A stretch of DNA of 64,000 nucleotides from Cupriavidus necator (GTDB lineage: Bacteria > Pseudomonadota > Gammaproteobacteria > Burkholderiales > Burkholderiaceae). Below the pieces are notes generated by a model. The model saw only the letters and a list, made by a program, of their open reading frames with translations. It was not told the DNA's origin and made no database searches. The stretch spans positions 186,001 through 250,000 of the forward strand of contig NZ_SROX01000008.1 of NCBI RefSeq assembly GCF_013141915.1, read 5' to 3'. Positions within the stretch are counted from its first letter, which is position 1, and each line of letters starts with the position of its first letter. Shown one piece after another: positions 37,253 to 48,831 of the stretch. The position numbers were made by a program, and so were the translations under genes.

Positions 37253-38803
37253 GTGATCAAGAAGCTCATTACCCGGCTGCTGGGCAAACCCGGCCCCAAG
37301 CAGCGCCGTACCGGCCGCGCCCATACGCCGCGCATCGTCGGCGCCGACGAACACCAGATCGACCCGTCGCTGCTGTCGCGCAATGCGGTCAAGGTCACCT
37401 CTACGCTGCAGCAGGCCGGCTACCAGGCCTACATCGTGGGCGGCGCCGTGCGCGACCTGCTGCTCGGCATCAAGCCCAAGGACTTCGACGTCGCCACCAA
37501 CGCCACACCCGACCAGGTGCAGGCGCTGTTCCGCCGCTCGCGCATCATCGGCCGCCGCTTCCAGATCGTGCACGTGACCTTCTACGGCGGGCGCGAGCAG
37601 GAAATCATCGAGGTCTCGACCTTCCGCGCGCTGGTCGACGCCATCGCCAGCGAAACCCTGCCGGAAGGCCGGCGCCTGAAGCGTGCCGAACTCGACAGCA
37701 AGACCCATGCTATCGATGCCTCGGGCCGCGTGCTGCGCGACAACGTGTGGGGCTCGCAGGCCGAAGACGCGGAACGCCGCGACTTCACCATCAACGCGAT
37801 GTACTACGACCCGGCCGCGCAGACCGTGCATGACTACCATCACGGCATGGAAGACATCCGCGCGCGCACGCTGCGCATGATCGGCGACCCGGTCACGCGC
37901 TACCGCGAAGACCCGATCCGGATGCTGCGCGTGGTGCGCTTTGCCGCCAAGACCGGTTTCGACATCGACGAGGCTACGCGCGAGCCGATCGCCGGGCTGG
38001 CCGAGCTGATCCACAACGTGCCGAGCGCGCGCCTGTTCGACGAGATGCTCAAGCTGCTGATGTCCGGCCACGCCTGGGCCTCGCTGCAGGAGCTGCGCAA
38101 GGCCGGCCTGCACCAGGGCCTGCTGCCGCTGCTGGACGTGGCGCTGGAACAGCCCATGGGCCAGCGCTTCGTGCAGCTGGCGCTGGACAACACCGACCGC
38201 CGCGTGCAGGCCGGCAAGCCGGTGTCACCGGGCTTCCTGTTCGCCGCGCTGCTGTGGCACCACGTGCTGCAGCGCTGGAACAAGCTGCGCGACGAAGGCG
38301 AGCACGCCATCGCCGCGCTCAACACCGCCATGGACATGGTGCTGGAAAAGCAGACCGGCCAGCTCGCGATCCAGCGCCGCTTTGTCACCGACATGCGCGA
38401 TATCTGGGGCATGCAGCCGCGCTTCGAGAAGCGCGTGGGCCGCATGCCGTTCCGGCTGCTGGAGTCGCCGCGCTTCCGCGCCGGCTTCGACTTCCTGCAG
38501 CTGCGCTGCCAGTCGGGCGAACTGCCCGAGGAACTGTCCGCGTGGTGGCAGGACTTCCAGGACGCCGACCCGGGCGAGCGCGAAGACCTGATCGATGCGG
38601 TGCGCGGCGCGCGCGGTGCCGGTGGCCATGGCGGCCATGGCGGCCATGGCGACCAGGCCGGCCAGGGCAGCGAGGGCGAAGGCCCGGCCCGCAAAAAGCG
38701 CCGCCGGCGCGGTCCGCGGAAATCGGATAAAGTGTCCTCCCGGAGCGATACGGACGCGGGCGAGGCAGCACATGCCGGCCCCGGCCAGCCGGAGGAAACT
38801 TAA
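37253..38803 (+). CDS. pcnB: Poly(A) polymerase I
   Basis: PcnB adds 3' poly(A) tails that promote RNA decay. The nucleotidyltransferase core is clear: YIVGGAVRDLLLGIKPKDFDVATNATP with the metal Asp pair near residues 77-79, RRDFTINAMYYDP, MIGDPVTRYREDPIRMLRVVRFAAKTGFDID and the LFDEMLKLL helix. The presence of RRSRIIGRRFQIVHV and a long basic tail points to poly(A) polymerase rather than CCA-adding enzyme. The C-terminus carries (GGH)3 from a 9-bp tandem repeat and RKKRRRRGPRK. The GTG start at 37253 follows the HAD stop by one base. The stop TAA is directly followed by the folK ATG. Confidence 0.95.
   Translation: MIKKLITRLLGKPGPKQRRTGRAHTPRIVGADEHQIDPSLLSRNAVKVTSTLQQAGYQAYIVGGAVRDLLLGIKPKDFDVATNATPDQVQALFRRSRIIGRRFQIVHVTFYGGREQEIIEVSTFRALVDAIASETLPEGRRLKRAELDSKTHAIDASGRVLRDNVWGSQAEDAERRDFTINAMYYDPAAQTVHDYHHGMEDIRARTLRMIGDPVTRYREDPIRMLRVVRFAAKTGFDIDEATREPIAGLAELIHNVPSARLFDEMLKLLMSGHAWASLQELRKAGLHQGLLPLLDVALEQPMGQRFVQLALDNTDRRVQAGKPVSPGFLFAALLWHHVLQRWNKLRDEGEHAIAALNTAMDMVLEKQTGQLAIQRRFVTDMRDIWGMQPRFEKRVGRMPFRLLESPRFRAGFDFLQLRCQSGELPEELSAWWQDFQDADPGEREDLIDAVRGARGAGGHGGHGGHGDQAGQGSEGEGPARKKRRRRGPRKSDKVSSRSDTDAGEAAHAGPGQPEET
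38624..38650 (+). repeat. Three tandem 9-bp repeats in pcnB
   Basis: GGCCATGGC is repeated three times without gaps and encodes Gly-His-Gly units in the low-complexity tail of poly(A) polymerase. Copy number may vary among strains by slippage without shifting the frame. Confidence 0.9.
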
Positions 38804-39343
38804 ATGACGCTTGCCTTCATCGGCATCGGGGCCAACCTGGGGGACGCCCGCCAGGCCATCAAGGACGCCATCGTGTGCCTGGCCCAGCAGGTCGGCATCA
38901 CGGTGCTGGCGCGCTCGTCGCTCTATCGCACCGCCCCGGTCGATGCCGGCGGCGACGACTACTACAACGCGGTGGTCAAGGTGCAGACCTCGTTCACCGC
39001 GGCGCAGCTGCTGCGCATCTGCCACCACATCGAAGACCAGTTCGGCCGCGAGCGCCCGTTCCGCAACGCGCCGCGCACGCTGGACCTGGACCTGCTGCTG
39101 TTCGGCGACGAACAGCATGACCACGAGCACCTGACCGTGCCGCACCCGCGCCTGACCGAACGCGCCTTCACGCTGGTGCCGCTGCTGGAGCTGGATGCCG
39201 CGCTGGCGATCCCGGGGCGCGGCCGCGCCGCCGACTACCTGGCCGGCGTGGGCGCGCAGCGCATCGAGAAGGTCTCGACCTGCAAGTGCCTGCGCATGCA
39301 GGCCGCCGCCGGCAAGACGGGCGATGGCGGTACGCCCGGCTAG
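38804..39343 (+). CDS. folK: 2-amino-4-hydroxy-6-hydroxymethyldihydropteridine diphosphokinase
   Basis: FolK transfers pyrophosphate from ATP to 6-hydroxymethyl-dihydropterin in folate synthesis. Diagnostic motifs are IGIGANLGDARQAIKDAI, SSLYRTAPV, DYYNAVVKV, EDQFGRERPFRNAPRTLDLDLLLFGD (HPPK signature) and VPHPRLTERAFTLVPLLEL. At 179 residues it is slightly longer than the E. coli enzyme, with a tail containing a CKC pair. Its ATG abuts the pcnB stop, as in the classic pcnB-folK operon. Confidence 0.96.
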   Translation: MTLAFIGIGANLGDARQAIKDAIVCLAQQVGITVLARSSLYRTAPVDAGGDDYYNAVVKVQTSFTAAQLLRICHHIEDQFGRERPFRNAPRTLDLDLLLFGDEQHDHEHLTVPHPRLTERAFTLVPLLELDAALAIPGRGRAADYLAGVGAQRIEKVSTCKCLRMQAAAGKTGDGGTPG

Positions 39344-39399
39344 GCCCGCCCGGCAGCGCCCGCGGCGCTGCGATTCTCCACACTGACGCCCGGAACGCC

Positions 39400-40041
39400 A
39401 TGCTCGATCACCTGCGCCGCATTGTCGTCGAAGGCCCCGTCGGATCGGGCAAGACTTCGCTGGCCCAGCGCCTGGCGCGCACGCTGCAGGCGCAGGAACT
39501 GCCCGACAGCGCCCGCCGCAGCCCATTCCTCGAGCCGTTCTACCGCGACCCCGCGCGCCATGCGCTGGCGTTGCAGCTGTGGTGCCTGACCCAGCGCGCC
39601 ACGCAGCTGCAGCAGTGGCAAGCCGGCGTTGCCGCCGGCCAGCGCATGATCACCAACTTCCTGATCGCCAGGGACCGGCTGCATGCCGCGCTGACCCTGT
39701 CCGAAGACGAACTGGCGCTGTACGACGCCATCGCCGGGCGGCTGGCGCTGCCGCCGCAGCGCGCCGACCTGGTGATCGTGCTGCAGGCCACCCCGTCGCT
39801 GCTGCGCGAGCGCATCGTGCGCCGCGGCGAGCCGGGCGAGGCCGGCATCGATGAACACTACCTGCAGCGCCTGGCTGGCGCCTATGGCGAATTGTTCCAC
39901 CGCTACGACGACGCCCCGGTGCTGGTGGTCGACACCGCCCATTTCAATCCGGTGGACAATGACGACGATTTCCGTACACTACTGTCGCGCATTGAAAACA
40001 TGCGCGGCCGCAAGGCCTTCCTCAATCTCGCCGCGCCCTGA
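39400..40041 (+). CDS. Deoxynucleoside kinase family protein
   Basis: The 213-residue protein begins HLRRIVVEGPVGSGKTSLAQRLA, a P-loop at residues 12-19. It has SPFLEPFYRDPARHALALQLWCLTQRATQLQQWQAG, a substrate-site region resembling deoxyadenosine/deoxyguanosine kinases, then ITNFLIARDRLHAAL with the DR-type motif, and ERIVRRGEPGEAGIDEHYLQRLAGAYGELFHRYDDAPVLVVD with the Arg-rich lid. This fits the dNK family (PF01712), which phosphorylates deoxynucleosides. It sits between folK and panB, a conserved spot in this group. The nucleoside preference is unknown. Confidence 0.85.
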   Translation: MLDHLRRIVVEGPVGSGKTSLAQRLARTLQAQELPDSARRSPFLEPFYRDPARHALALQLWCLTQRATQLQQWQAGVAAGQRMITNFLIARDRLHAALTLSEDELALYDAIAGRLALPPQRADLVIVLQATPSLLRERIVRRGEPGEAGIDEHYLQRLAGAYGELFHRYDDAPVLVVDTAHFNPVDNDDDFRTLLSRIENMRGRKAFLNLAAP

Positions 40042-40140
40042 CAGGCCTCGCCTGCCAGACACAACACAATAACGACGGCTGTCGTTGCCGTGCGGGCAGC
40101 CCTCCCGGCACCGGCAAGGCCGTCCTACACGGGCACTGCC

Positions 40141-40962
40141 ATGAGCTACCTCCTCGATCCCTCCCGCAAGACCATCACGATTCCCAAACTGCAGGCGATG
40201 CGTGACGCCGGCGAGAAAATCGCCATGCTGACCGCGTACGACTCCAGCTTCGCCGCGCTGCTCGACTACTGCGGCGTGGAAATGATCCTGGTGGGCGACT
40301 CGCTGGGCAATGTGATGCAGGGCCAGCAGACCACGCTGCCGGTCACGCTGGAACAGATGGCCTACCACACCGAATGCGCGGCGCGCGGCAACCAGACCGC
40401 GCTGTTGCTGACGGACCTGCCGTTCGGCACCTATCCGACGGCCGAGGCCGCCTTTGCCAGTGCCGTCACGCTGATGAAGGCGGGCGCGCAGATGGTCAAG
40501 CTCGAAGGCGGCGACTGGCTCGCCCCGATCGTGCAGTTCCTGGTCGAGCGCAGCATCCCGGTGTGCGCGCATATCGGCCTGACGCCGCAGTCGGTGCATG
40601 CGCTGGGCGGCTTCAAGGTGCAGGGCAAGACCGACGCCGGCGCGGCCCAGCTCAAGCGCGATGCGCTGGCCTTGCAGGCAGCCGGCGCCCAGGTGGTGCT
40701 GATGGAGGCGGTGCCGGCGGCGCTGGCCGGCGAGATCACGCAATCGCTGACGGTGCCGACCATCGGCATCGGCGCCGGCGCCGACTGCTCCGGCCAGGTG
40801 CTGGTGCTGCAGGACATGCTCAACATCTACCCGGGCCGCAAGGCCAAGTTCGTGCGCAATTTCATGGACGGCCAGCCTTCGATCGAGGCCGCCGTGCGCG
40901 CCTACGTAGCCGCCGTCAAGGATGGCAGCTTCCCCGCCGTCGAGCACACCTTCTCCGCCTGA
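40141..40962 (+). CDS. panB: 3-methyl-2-oxobutanoate hydroxymethyltransferase
   Basis: PanB makes ketopantoate from 2-oxoisovalerate and 5,10-methylene-THF, the first pantothenate step. Motifs include [93 protein letters not shown] and [25 protein letters not shown]. At 273 residues the length is normal. Start ATG 40141 precedes the domain directly. The folate gene upstream supplies its cofactor pathway. ABC transporter genes follow within five bases. Confidence 0.97.
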   Translation: MSYLLDPSRKTITIPKLQAMRDAGEKIAMLTAYDSSFAALLDYCGVEMILVGDSLGNVMQGQQTTLPVTLEQMAYHTECAARGNQTALLLTDLPFGTYPTAEAAFASAVTLMKAGAQMVKLEGGDWLAPIVQFLVERSIPVCAHIGLTPQSVHALGGFKVQGKTDAGAAQLKRDALALQAAGAQVVLMEAVPAALAGEITQSLTVPTIGIGAGADCSGQVLVLQDMLNIYPGRKAKFVRNFMDGQPSIEAAVRAYVAAVKDGSFPAVEHTFSA

Positions 40963-40966
40963 CGCG

Positions 40967-41661
40967 GTGGAGATCGGCACCGCCACCGCCGAAGCCTTCC
41001 GCCTGCTGGCCAGCGGCGACGCCGGCCTGTGGTTTATCGTCTGGACCTCGCTGGTGGTAGCGGTGCTGGGGCTGGCCATCGCCACGGTGCCGGCCATTGC
41101 CGCGGCCTGGCTGATCGCCACGCGGCAGTTCCCGGGCCGGCGCGCGGTGGTGGTGGTGGCGCAGGCCTTCCTGTCGTTCCCGACCGTGCTGGTCGGGCTG
41201 ATCCTCTACCTGCTGCTGACGCGGCAGGGTCCGCTGGGCGGCCTGCACTTGCTGTTCACCCCTTCCGGCATGGTGCTGGGGCAGGCGGTGATCGGCTTCC
41301 CGGTGGTACTGGCGTTTGCGCTGTCGACGCTGCAGGGTGCCGACGTGCGCCTGCGCGAGACCGCCTGGGTGCTAGGCGCCGGCCGCTGGCGCACCTTCCT
41401 GACGGTGCTGCGCGAACTGCGCTTCGGGCTGATGGCGGCGGTGGTCGCCGGCTTTGGCCGGGTGATTGCCGAAGTCGGCTCGGCGCTGATGATCGGCGGC
41501 AATATCGAAGGCTCGACCCGCACCATCACCACCGCCATCGCACTGGAAACCAGCAAGGGCGAATTTGCGCAAGGCATTGCGCTGGGCATGGTGCTGGTGG
41601 CGCTGGCGCTGCTGGTCAATATCGGCATGGCCTGGCTGCAGGGTGCCGGAGGCTTTCGCCA

Positions 41662-41665
<4 letters not shown>
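40967..41665 (+). CDS. ABC transporter permease, tungstate/molybdate (TupB) type
   Basis: The inner-membrane permease has about six hydrophobic segments and the EAA-like loop LRETAWVLGAGRWRTFLTVLRELRFGLMAAVVAGFGRVIAEVGSALMIGGNIEGSTRTITTAI. That loop is characteristic of TupB/WtpB-type tungstate and molybdate permeases. Two starts are possible: GTG at 40967, just past the panB stop, or ATG at 40922 inside panB, which would add a Pro/Ser-rich stretch. I prefer the former. Its stop overlaps the ATPase start (ATGA). No periplasmic binding protein gene is adjacent. Confidence 0.85.
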
Positions 41666-42357
<692 letters not shown>

Positions 42358-42364
42358 CCGTCGG

Positions 42365-44215
42365 CTAGGCCCGCAGCCGCGCCGGCATCACACCGCGCAA
42401 GGCATTGACCAGTACGATGGCCTCGGCGCGCGCCAGCATCGCGCGCGTGATGACGGCTTCCTCCACCGTTTCGCCGGGCGCGCCCAGCGCCGCGCTGCCC
42501 GTTTCCAGCACCACCGCCCGCATCACGCCCGGCAGGATGTCGGCCGACAGCGGCGGCGTCAGCCAGCGGCCATCGAGGCGCACGAACACGGAACTGCGCC
42601 CGCCCTCGAGCAGTTCGCCGCGCGTGTTGAAGAACAGCCGGTCGAAGCCGCCGGCGCGCTCGGCGGCCTGCCAGCCGGCGTCGAAGACGGCGCGCGCACT
42701 GGTCTTGTGGCGGCGCAGCGGGTCGGCAACCGGCAATGGGTCCGGGGCGATGTCGATGCCCACCGGGCCCGCCGGCAGTGGCGCGAGCGCGCCGCTGGCA
42801 AACGCGAGCGTGCCGGCCTTGTCCACGCTGAGCCGCAGGCGCCAGCCGCCGGCACCGAGTTGCGCCGCCTGCACGGCAGCCGCATCGCGCGCGGCGTCGG
42901 CATCGAAGGCAAAACCGAACGCCTGCGCCGACGCCCCGATGCGGGCCAGGTGCCGTGCCAGGTGCGGGCACGCGCCGTCCTGCACGCGCATGGTCTCGAA
43001 CAGCGTGAAGCCGGGATCGTGCCGGGTCAGGAAGCGCGCCTTCCAGCCGCATTCGGCAAATTCTTCCGCGGCCACGCTGTCATGGACGATGCCGCCGCCC
43101 ACGCCCATCTCGCCGGCGCGCAGCCCGCTGGCCGCCCGCGGCGCCAGCACCAGCGTGCGGATCGCCACCGACAGGGCGAACGGGCCCGCCACGGCGTTGC
43201 CGCACGGCGCGTCGATCCAGCCGATCGCGCCGGTGTACAGGCCGCGCGGCGAGCGCTCCAGCTCGGCAATGAGCTGCATGGTGCGCCGCTTGGGCGCGCC
43301 GGTGATCGAGCCGCACGGGAACAGTGCCGCCATCATCGCGCCAAAGCCGGTCTCGGCCCGCGCCGTCGCGGTCACCGTGGAAGTCATCTGCAGCACCGCG
43401 CCGAACGGCTGCACCGCGAAGCGCTCCGGCACCGCCACGCTGCCCGGCCGCGCGATGCGGCCCAGGTCGTTGCGCAGCAGGTCGACGATCATCACGTTCT
43501 CGGCACGGTTCTTGGCGTCGGCGGCCAGCGCGGCGGCCGCCTGCGCGTCGCGCGCGGTGTCGCCGGCGCGCGGCGCGGTGCCCTTCATCGGCCGCGTCAG
43601 CAAATGGCCCTGGCCGTCGTGGCGCACGAACAGCTCGGGCGACAGCGACAGCACCATCGCGCTATCCGGCAACCTCGCCAGCACGCCATAAGGCACCGGC
43701 TGCGCCGCGCGCAGCGCCGCGTACAGCGCCACGGGATCGCCGAAGGCATCGCAGCGCAGGCGCTGGGTGTAGTTGACCTGGTAGGTATCGCCGGCTTCGA
43801 TCCACCGGTGGATGCGCGCGATGGCGTCGTCGAATTCCGCGCGGGAAGTATCGGATGCCACGTCCATCAGGCCCGCTGGCTTCGGGTCGGCGTTCGACTG
43901 CAGCCACGCCGTGACCGCCGCGGCATCGAGCCGGCGCAGGTCGCGGAACCACAGCAGGCGCAGCGCGCCGTCGTGGAACGGCATCGCGTTGCCGGTATGC
44001 ACCGGAGCATCAACCAGGGCGCCGCCGAATTCGTAGGAGGCGAACAGGGTGGCATGCCAGCCCTGGCGCCAGCCGTCGGCGAGCATGGCGTCGAGCTGCG
44101 CGATGTGGCTGCCGGCAGGCAAGACGTCTTCGCGGATGAAGCCGGTGTAGAGGCGCGATACGGCATCCCCCGCCGGAGCCGTGGCGTCGTCAAGCAGAAC
44201 GAAGGCGTCCCCCAC
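42365..44215 (-). CDS. pabB: Fused aminodeoxychorismate synthase component I / aminodeoxychorismate lyase (PabB-PabC)
   Basis: The protein fuses two steps of p-aminobenzoate synthesis. The PabB part holds AGDTYQVNYTQRLRC, LLTRPMKGTAPRAGDT, NRAENVMIVDLLRNDLGRIARPGSV, PCGSITGAPKRRTMQLIAELERSPRGLYTGAIGW and VGGGIVHDS. The PabC part (fold-type IV PLP lyase) starts near FTLFETMRVQDG and holds RRHKTSARAVFDAG with the PLP Lys and LFFNTRGELLEGGRSSVFVR. The open frame reaches GTG at 44293, but its first 26 codons run through a REP-like palindrome. I prefer GTG at 44215, next to the first family residues (VGDAFVLLDDATAP). Neither start has a good ribosome site. It is convergent with the ABC genes. Confidence 0.9.
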   Translation of the reverse strand: MGDAFVLLDDATAPAGDAVSRLYTGFIREDVLPAGSHIAQLDAMLADGWRQGWHATLFASYEFGGALVDAPVHTGNAMPFHDGALRLLWFRDLRRLDAAAVTAWLQSNADPKPAGLMDVASDTSRAEFDDAIARIHRWIEAGDTYQVNYTQRLRCDAFGDPVALYAALRAAQPVPYGVLARLPDSAMVLSLSPELFVRHDGQGHLLTRPMKGTAPRAGDTARDAQAAAALAADAKNRAENVMIVDLLRNDLGRIARPGSVAVPERFAVQPFGAVLQMTSTVTATARAETGFGAMMAALFPCGSITGAPKRRTMQLIAELERSPRGLYTGAIGWIDAPCGNAVAGPFALSVAIRTLVLAPRAASGLRAGEMGVGGGIVHDSVAAEEFAECGWKARFLTRHDPGFTLFETMRVQDGACPHLARHLARIGASAQAFGFAFDADAARDAAAVQAAQLGAGGWRLRLSVDKAGTLAFASGALAPLPAGPVGIDIAPDPLPVADPLRRHKTSARAVFDAGWQAAERAGGFDRLFFNTRGELLEGGRSSVFVRLDGRWLTPPLSADILPGVMRAVVLETGSAALGAPGETVEEAVITRAMLARAEAIVLVNALRGVMPARLRA

Positions 44216-44230
44216 CCCAGGCTGGGTGCT

Positions 44231-44275
44231 CCCCTCTCCCGCTTGCGGGAGAGGGGCCGGGGGAGAGGGCAGGGG
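44231..44275 (-). repeat. REP-like palindrome, copy A (reverse orientation)
   Basis: CCCCTCTCCCGC and GCGGGAGAGGGG with a TT loop (44231-44256) are followed by a GGGGGAGAGGGC extension. In the longer reading of pabBC it encodes the low-complexity start PLPSPPAPLPQAGEG, typical of repeat-derived peptide. Confidence 0.75.
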
Positions 44276-44392
44276 CTGGATGCTTGCTACCACGGGAAAT
44301 CGTCAGGAAAAACAGGATTGCCGGCGCCGCCGGCATGGAAGGCAGTGATGCATTATCGCGCGGCGCAAGCCGGGTGGGCGATGGGCACGCCC

Positions 44393-44431
44393 GCCCTCTC
44401 CCCCAGCCCCTCTCCCGCAAGTGGGAGAGGG
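44393..44431 (+). repeat. REP-like palindrome, copy B
   Basis: CCCTCTCCCGC-AA-GTGGGAGAGGG (one mismatch), preceded by CCCTCTCCCCCAGC and followed by AAGCAAACC. It is inverted relative to copy A, with 117 bases between the two elements. Confidence 0.75.
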
Positions 44432-44478
44432 AAGCAAACCAGCGGTTCGCTGACTCCCGGCGCCGCGCCAAAAAACAA

Positions 44479-44506
44479 AACCGGCCACGCTCGCGCATGG
44501 CCGGTT
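44479..44506 (-). terminator. Terminator downstream of dnaJ
   Basis: The stem AACCGGCCA with TGGCCGGTT is followed on the minus strand by TTGTTTTTTGG. It lies 18 bases past the dnaJ stop. Confidence 0.85.
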
Positions 44507-44523
44507 CCTTACCGCAACCCCGA

Positions 44524-45660
44524 TCAGCTGAAGAAGCTCTTCACCTTGTCCAGCCAGGAGGTCTCCTGCGGACTGTGGCGCGAGCCGCCCTCATGCACCG
44601 AGCGGTCGAACTGGCGCAGCATGTCCTTCTGCGCCTCGGTCAGCTTGACCGGCGTCTCCACGTTCACATGCACGTAGAGGTCGCCCGGGTAGCCGGAGCG
44701 CACGCCCTTGATGCCCTTGCCGCGCAGCCGGAAAGTCTTGCCGGACTGCGTCGCCTCGGGCACCGGGAAGGTGGCCTTGCCGCTCAGCGTGGGCACCTCC
44801 AGGTCGCCGCCCAGCGCCGCGGTGGCAAACGAGATCGGCATCTGGCAGTGCAGGTCGTCGCCGTCGCGCTCGAACACCGCGTGCGGCTTGATGTGGACTT
44901 CCACATACAGGTCGCCCGGAGGGCCGCCGTTGATGCCCGGCTCGCCGTTGCCGGACGAGCGGATCCGCATGCCTTCGTCGATGCCGGCCGGGATTTTCAC
45001 TTCCAGCGTCTTCTGCGACTTCAGCTTGCCCTGGCCGTGGCACTTGGTGCAGGGCTTGGGGATGAACTTGCCGCTGCCGTGGCACTTCGGGCATGTCTGC
45101 TGCATGGTGAAGAAGCCCTGCGACACGCGTACCTGGCCGGCGCCGTGGCAGGTCGGGCAGGTTTCCACGCTGGAGCCAGGCTCGGCGCCGTTGCCGTGGC
45201 AGTGGTCGCAGTCGTCCCAGTGCGGCACGCGGATCTGCGCCTCGTGGCCGTGCGCGGCCTGCTCCAGCGAGATCTCCATGCTGTAGCGCAGGTCGGCGCC
45301 GCGGTAGGCCTGCGGGCCGCCACCGCCGCGGCGGCCGCCGCCGCCCTGGCCGAAGATATCGCCGAAGATGTCGCCAAAGGCCTCGGCGAAGCCGCCGTAG
45401 CCCTGCGCGCCGCCGAAGCCGCCGGCCATGTTCGGGTCCACGCCGGCATGGCCGTACTGGTCATACGCGGCTTTCTTCTCCGGGTCGGAAAGCATCTCGT
45501 AGGCCTCCTTGGCCTCCTTGAATTTTTCCTCGGATTCCTTGCTGTCCGGATTGCGGTCCGGGTGGTATTTCATCGCGAGCTTGCGATAAGCCTTCTTGAC
45601 TTCGTCTTCGCTCGCGTTCTTGCCTACCCCGAGCACTTCGTAATAGTCACGTTTTGCCAT
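44524..45660 (-). CDS. dnaJ: Molecular chaperone DnaJ
   Basis: DnaJ stimulates DnaK ATPase and presents substrates. The J domain (residues 1-70) has HPDRNPD with the HPD motif. A Gly-rich linker follows ([18 protein letters not shown]). Then come four CxxCxGxG-type zinc repeats ([32 protein letters not shown]) and the C-terminal substrate domains with [22 protein letters not shown]. At 378 residues it is full-length type I. It lies 170 bases downstream of dnaK with no strong terminator between them, so it probably shares the heat-shock promoter. Confidence 0.98.
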   Translation of the reverse strand: MAKRDYYEVLGVGKNASEDEVKKAYRKLAMKYHPDRNPDSKESEEKFKEAKEAYEMLSDPEKKAAYDQYGHAGVDPNMAGGFGGAQGYGGFAEAFGDIFGDIFGQGGGGRRGGGGPQAYRGADLRYSMEISLEQAAHGHEAQIRVPHWDDCDHCHGNGAEPGSSVETCPTCHGAGQVRVSQGFFTMQQTCPKCHGSGKFIPKPCTKCHGQGKLKSQKTLEVKIPAGIDEGMRIRSSGNGEPGINGGPPGDLYVEVHIKPHAVFERDGDDLHCQMPISFATAALGGDLEVPTLSGKATFPVPEATQSGKTFRLRGKGIKGVRSGYPGDLYVHVNVETPVKLTEAQKDMLRQFDRSVHEGGSRHSPQETSWLDKVKSFFS

Positions 45661-45830
45661 GGTGGCTCATTACCTCATTGGCCGGCGGTGCAAGCGGCAC
45701 CAGCCGGCGAATAGCAAAAAAGCCGAGCGCGGCATCCGACGGCGGTTTCCCGCAGGTCTGATGGCCGTCGCCCGGCGTCGGGGCGGGAGCGGCGCCGGCC
45801 AGTGCCTGCACCGCCGCCCGCGTATCCCGA

Positions 45831-47777
<1,947 letters not shown>

Positions 47778-47833
47778 TATTCTCTCCTCTTGAGCCAGCG
47801 CTATCCGCGCCGCTGCAATTCAACCTGAGGCCG

Positions 47834-47861
47834 AAATGTGGCCGTCCGGGGGCTTTTCAAG
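47834..47861 (-). promoter_or_regulatory. Heat-shock (sigma-32) type promoter of dnaK
   Basis: On the minus strand CTTGAAA (47855-47861) is followed after 13 bases by CCACATTT (47834-47841), close to the CTTGAAA/CCCATnT consensus for RpoH. Expected transcription begins near 47827, giving a leader of about 50 bases. Confidence 0.75.
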
Positions 47862-47902
47862 GGCAGAACCGGCAAATCCGAGTAATTTTCTCGGTTTCTG
47901 CC
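47862..47902. other. Hairpin directly upstream of dnaK promoter
   Basis: Arms GGCAGAA (47862-47868) and TTCTGCC (47896-47902) enclose CCGAG/CTCGG. It could end upstream transcription before the heat-shock promoter. A second small stem, AGCCGCA/TGCGGCT, lies at 47951-47970, just past the adenosyltransferase gene. Neither has a strong T run in the needed direction. Confidence 0.35.
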
Positions 47903-47979
47903 CCCGGTCAACGGCGGGCGCCGCCGAAGCTTGAGCCGCCAGCGCTCACAAGCCGCATTTTGTTGCGGCTAAATTACTT

Positions 47980-48534
47980 TCAAGAAGCGTCGCGATCACG
48001 TTGCCAAAGCACGTCCGAGCCGCCGCCGGCCCGGTTCAGCACCCGCGCCAACACGAACATCAGGTCCGAGAGCCGGTTCAGGTACTGGCGCGGCGCCTCG
48101 TTGAGCGGCTCCGCCGCGCCCAGCGCCACCAGCGCGCGCTCGGCGCGCCGGCACACGGTGCGGCATACATGGGCCTGCGCCGCGGCGCGGCTGCCGCCAG
48201 GCAGGATGAATTCGGCCAGCCGTGGCAGGTTGGCGTTGTAGTCGGCCAGCCAGGTGTCGAGCTGCGCTACCTGCTCGGGCTTGAGCAAGGTGTAGCCCGG
48301 GATGGAGAGCTCGCCGCCGAGGTCGAACAGGTCATGCTGGATATGCAGCAACGCGGCGCGCACGTCGGCGGGCAGGTCTTCGGTCAGCAGCACGCCGACG
48401 TGGCAGTTCAGCTCGTCCACGTCGCCGATCGTGGCGATGCGCAGGCTGTCCTTGCCGGTGCGGCTGCCATCGCCCAGGCCGGTGGTGCCGGCGTCGCCGG
48501 TGCGGGTGGCGATTTTCGACAGGCGGTTGCCCAT
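47980..48534 (-). CDS. Cob(I)alamin adenosyltransferase, PduO type
   Basis: The 184-residue enzyme makes adenosylcobalamin from cob(I)alamin and ATP. The N-terminal ATP motif KIATRTGDAGTTGLGDGSR, IGDVDELNCHVGVLL, FILPGGSRAAAQAHVCRTVCRRAERALVAL and YLNRLSDLMFVLAR are diagnostic for the PduO/MMAB family. No other cobalamin gene is in the window. AAGGAG precedes the ATG. GATAAT at 48576-48581 on the minus strand is a possible -10. Confidence 0.93.
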   Translation of the reverse strand: MGNRLSKIATRTGDAGTTGLGDGSRTGKDSLRIATIGDVDELNCHVGVLLTEDLPADVRAALLHIQHDLFDLGGELSIPGYTLLKPEQVAQLDTWLADYNANLPRLAEFILPGGSRAAAQAHVCRTVCRRAERALVALGAAEPLNEAPRQYLNRLSDLMFVLARVLNRAGGGSDVLWQRDRDAS

Positions 48535-48831
48535 GCCGGTCTCCTTTTCAGCGGTTTGTCGTGGGGAAATGGCGCATTATCGCGCCAGAGCCGATCGATT
48601 TGCCATGCGCGCCTGCGCTGCCGCATCCCGGCCGGCGCGGGCCGCCGGCTTGTGCGGCTATCGGCCGGGCCGACGCCGCCGGAAGGTGCATGAGCCGCCG
48701 CGCGGCGTAGAATGCCGTTATTCGCCCATTCAACCGGGTCGCGCCCCCGCCTGCCTCCGTTGCCTCGACCGGAGCGCCCGCGCCGGCAGCATCGCCGGCC
48801 ACCCCGCCGCGCCGACCCGCCGGAGACCCGC

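Noticed and set aside
38624..38650. Tandem repeats as part of a CRISPR array
   Set aside because: Three directly adjacent 9-bp units within a coding frame have no spacers; they encode Gly-His-Gly in PcnB.
44231..44431. Inverted pair of palindromes as ends of an insertion sequence
   Set aside because: The 117 bases between them hold no transposase and no target duplication is seen; REP-type repeats explain them better.
42707..44677. Open frame of about 656 codons opposite pabBC and the REP pair
   Set aside because: Composition is antisense noise; PabB-PabC motifs on the other strand are unambiguous.
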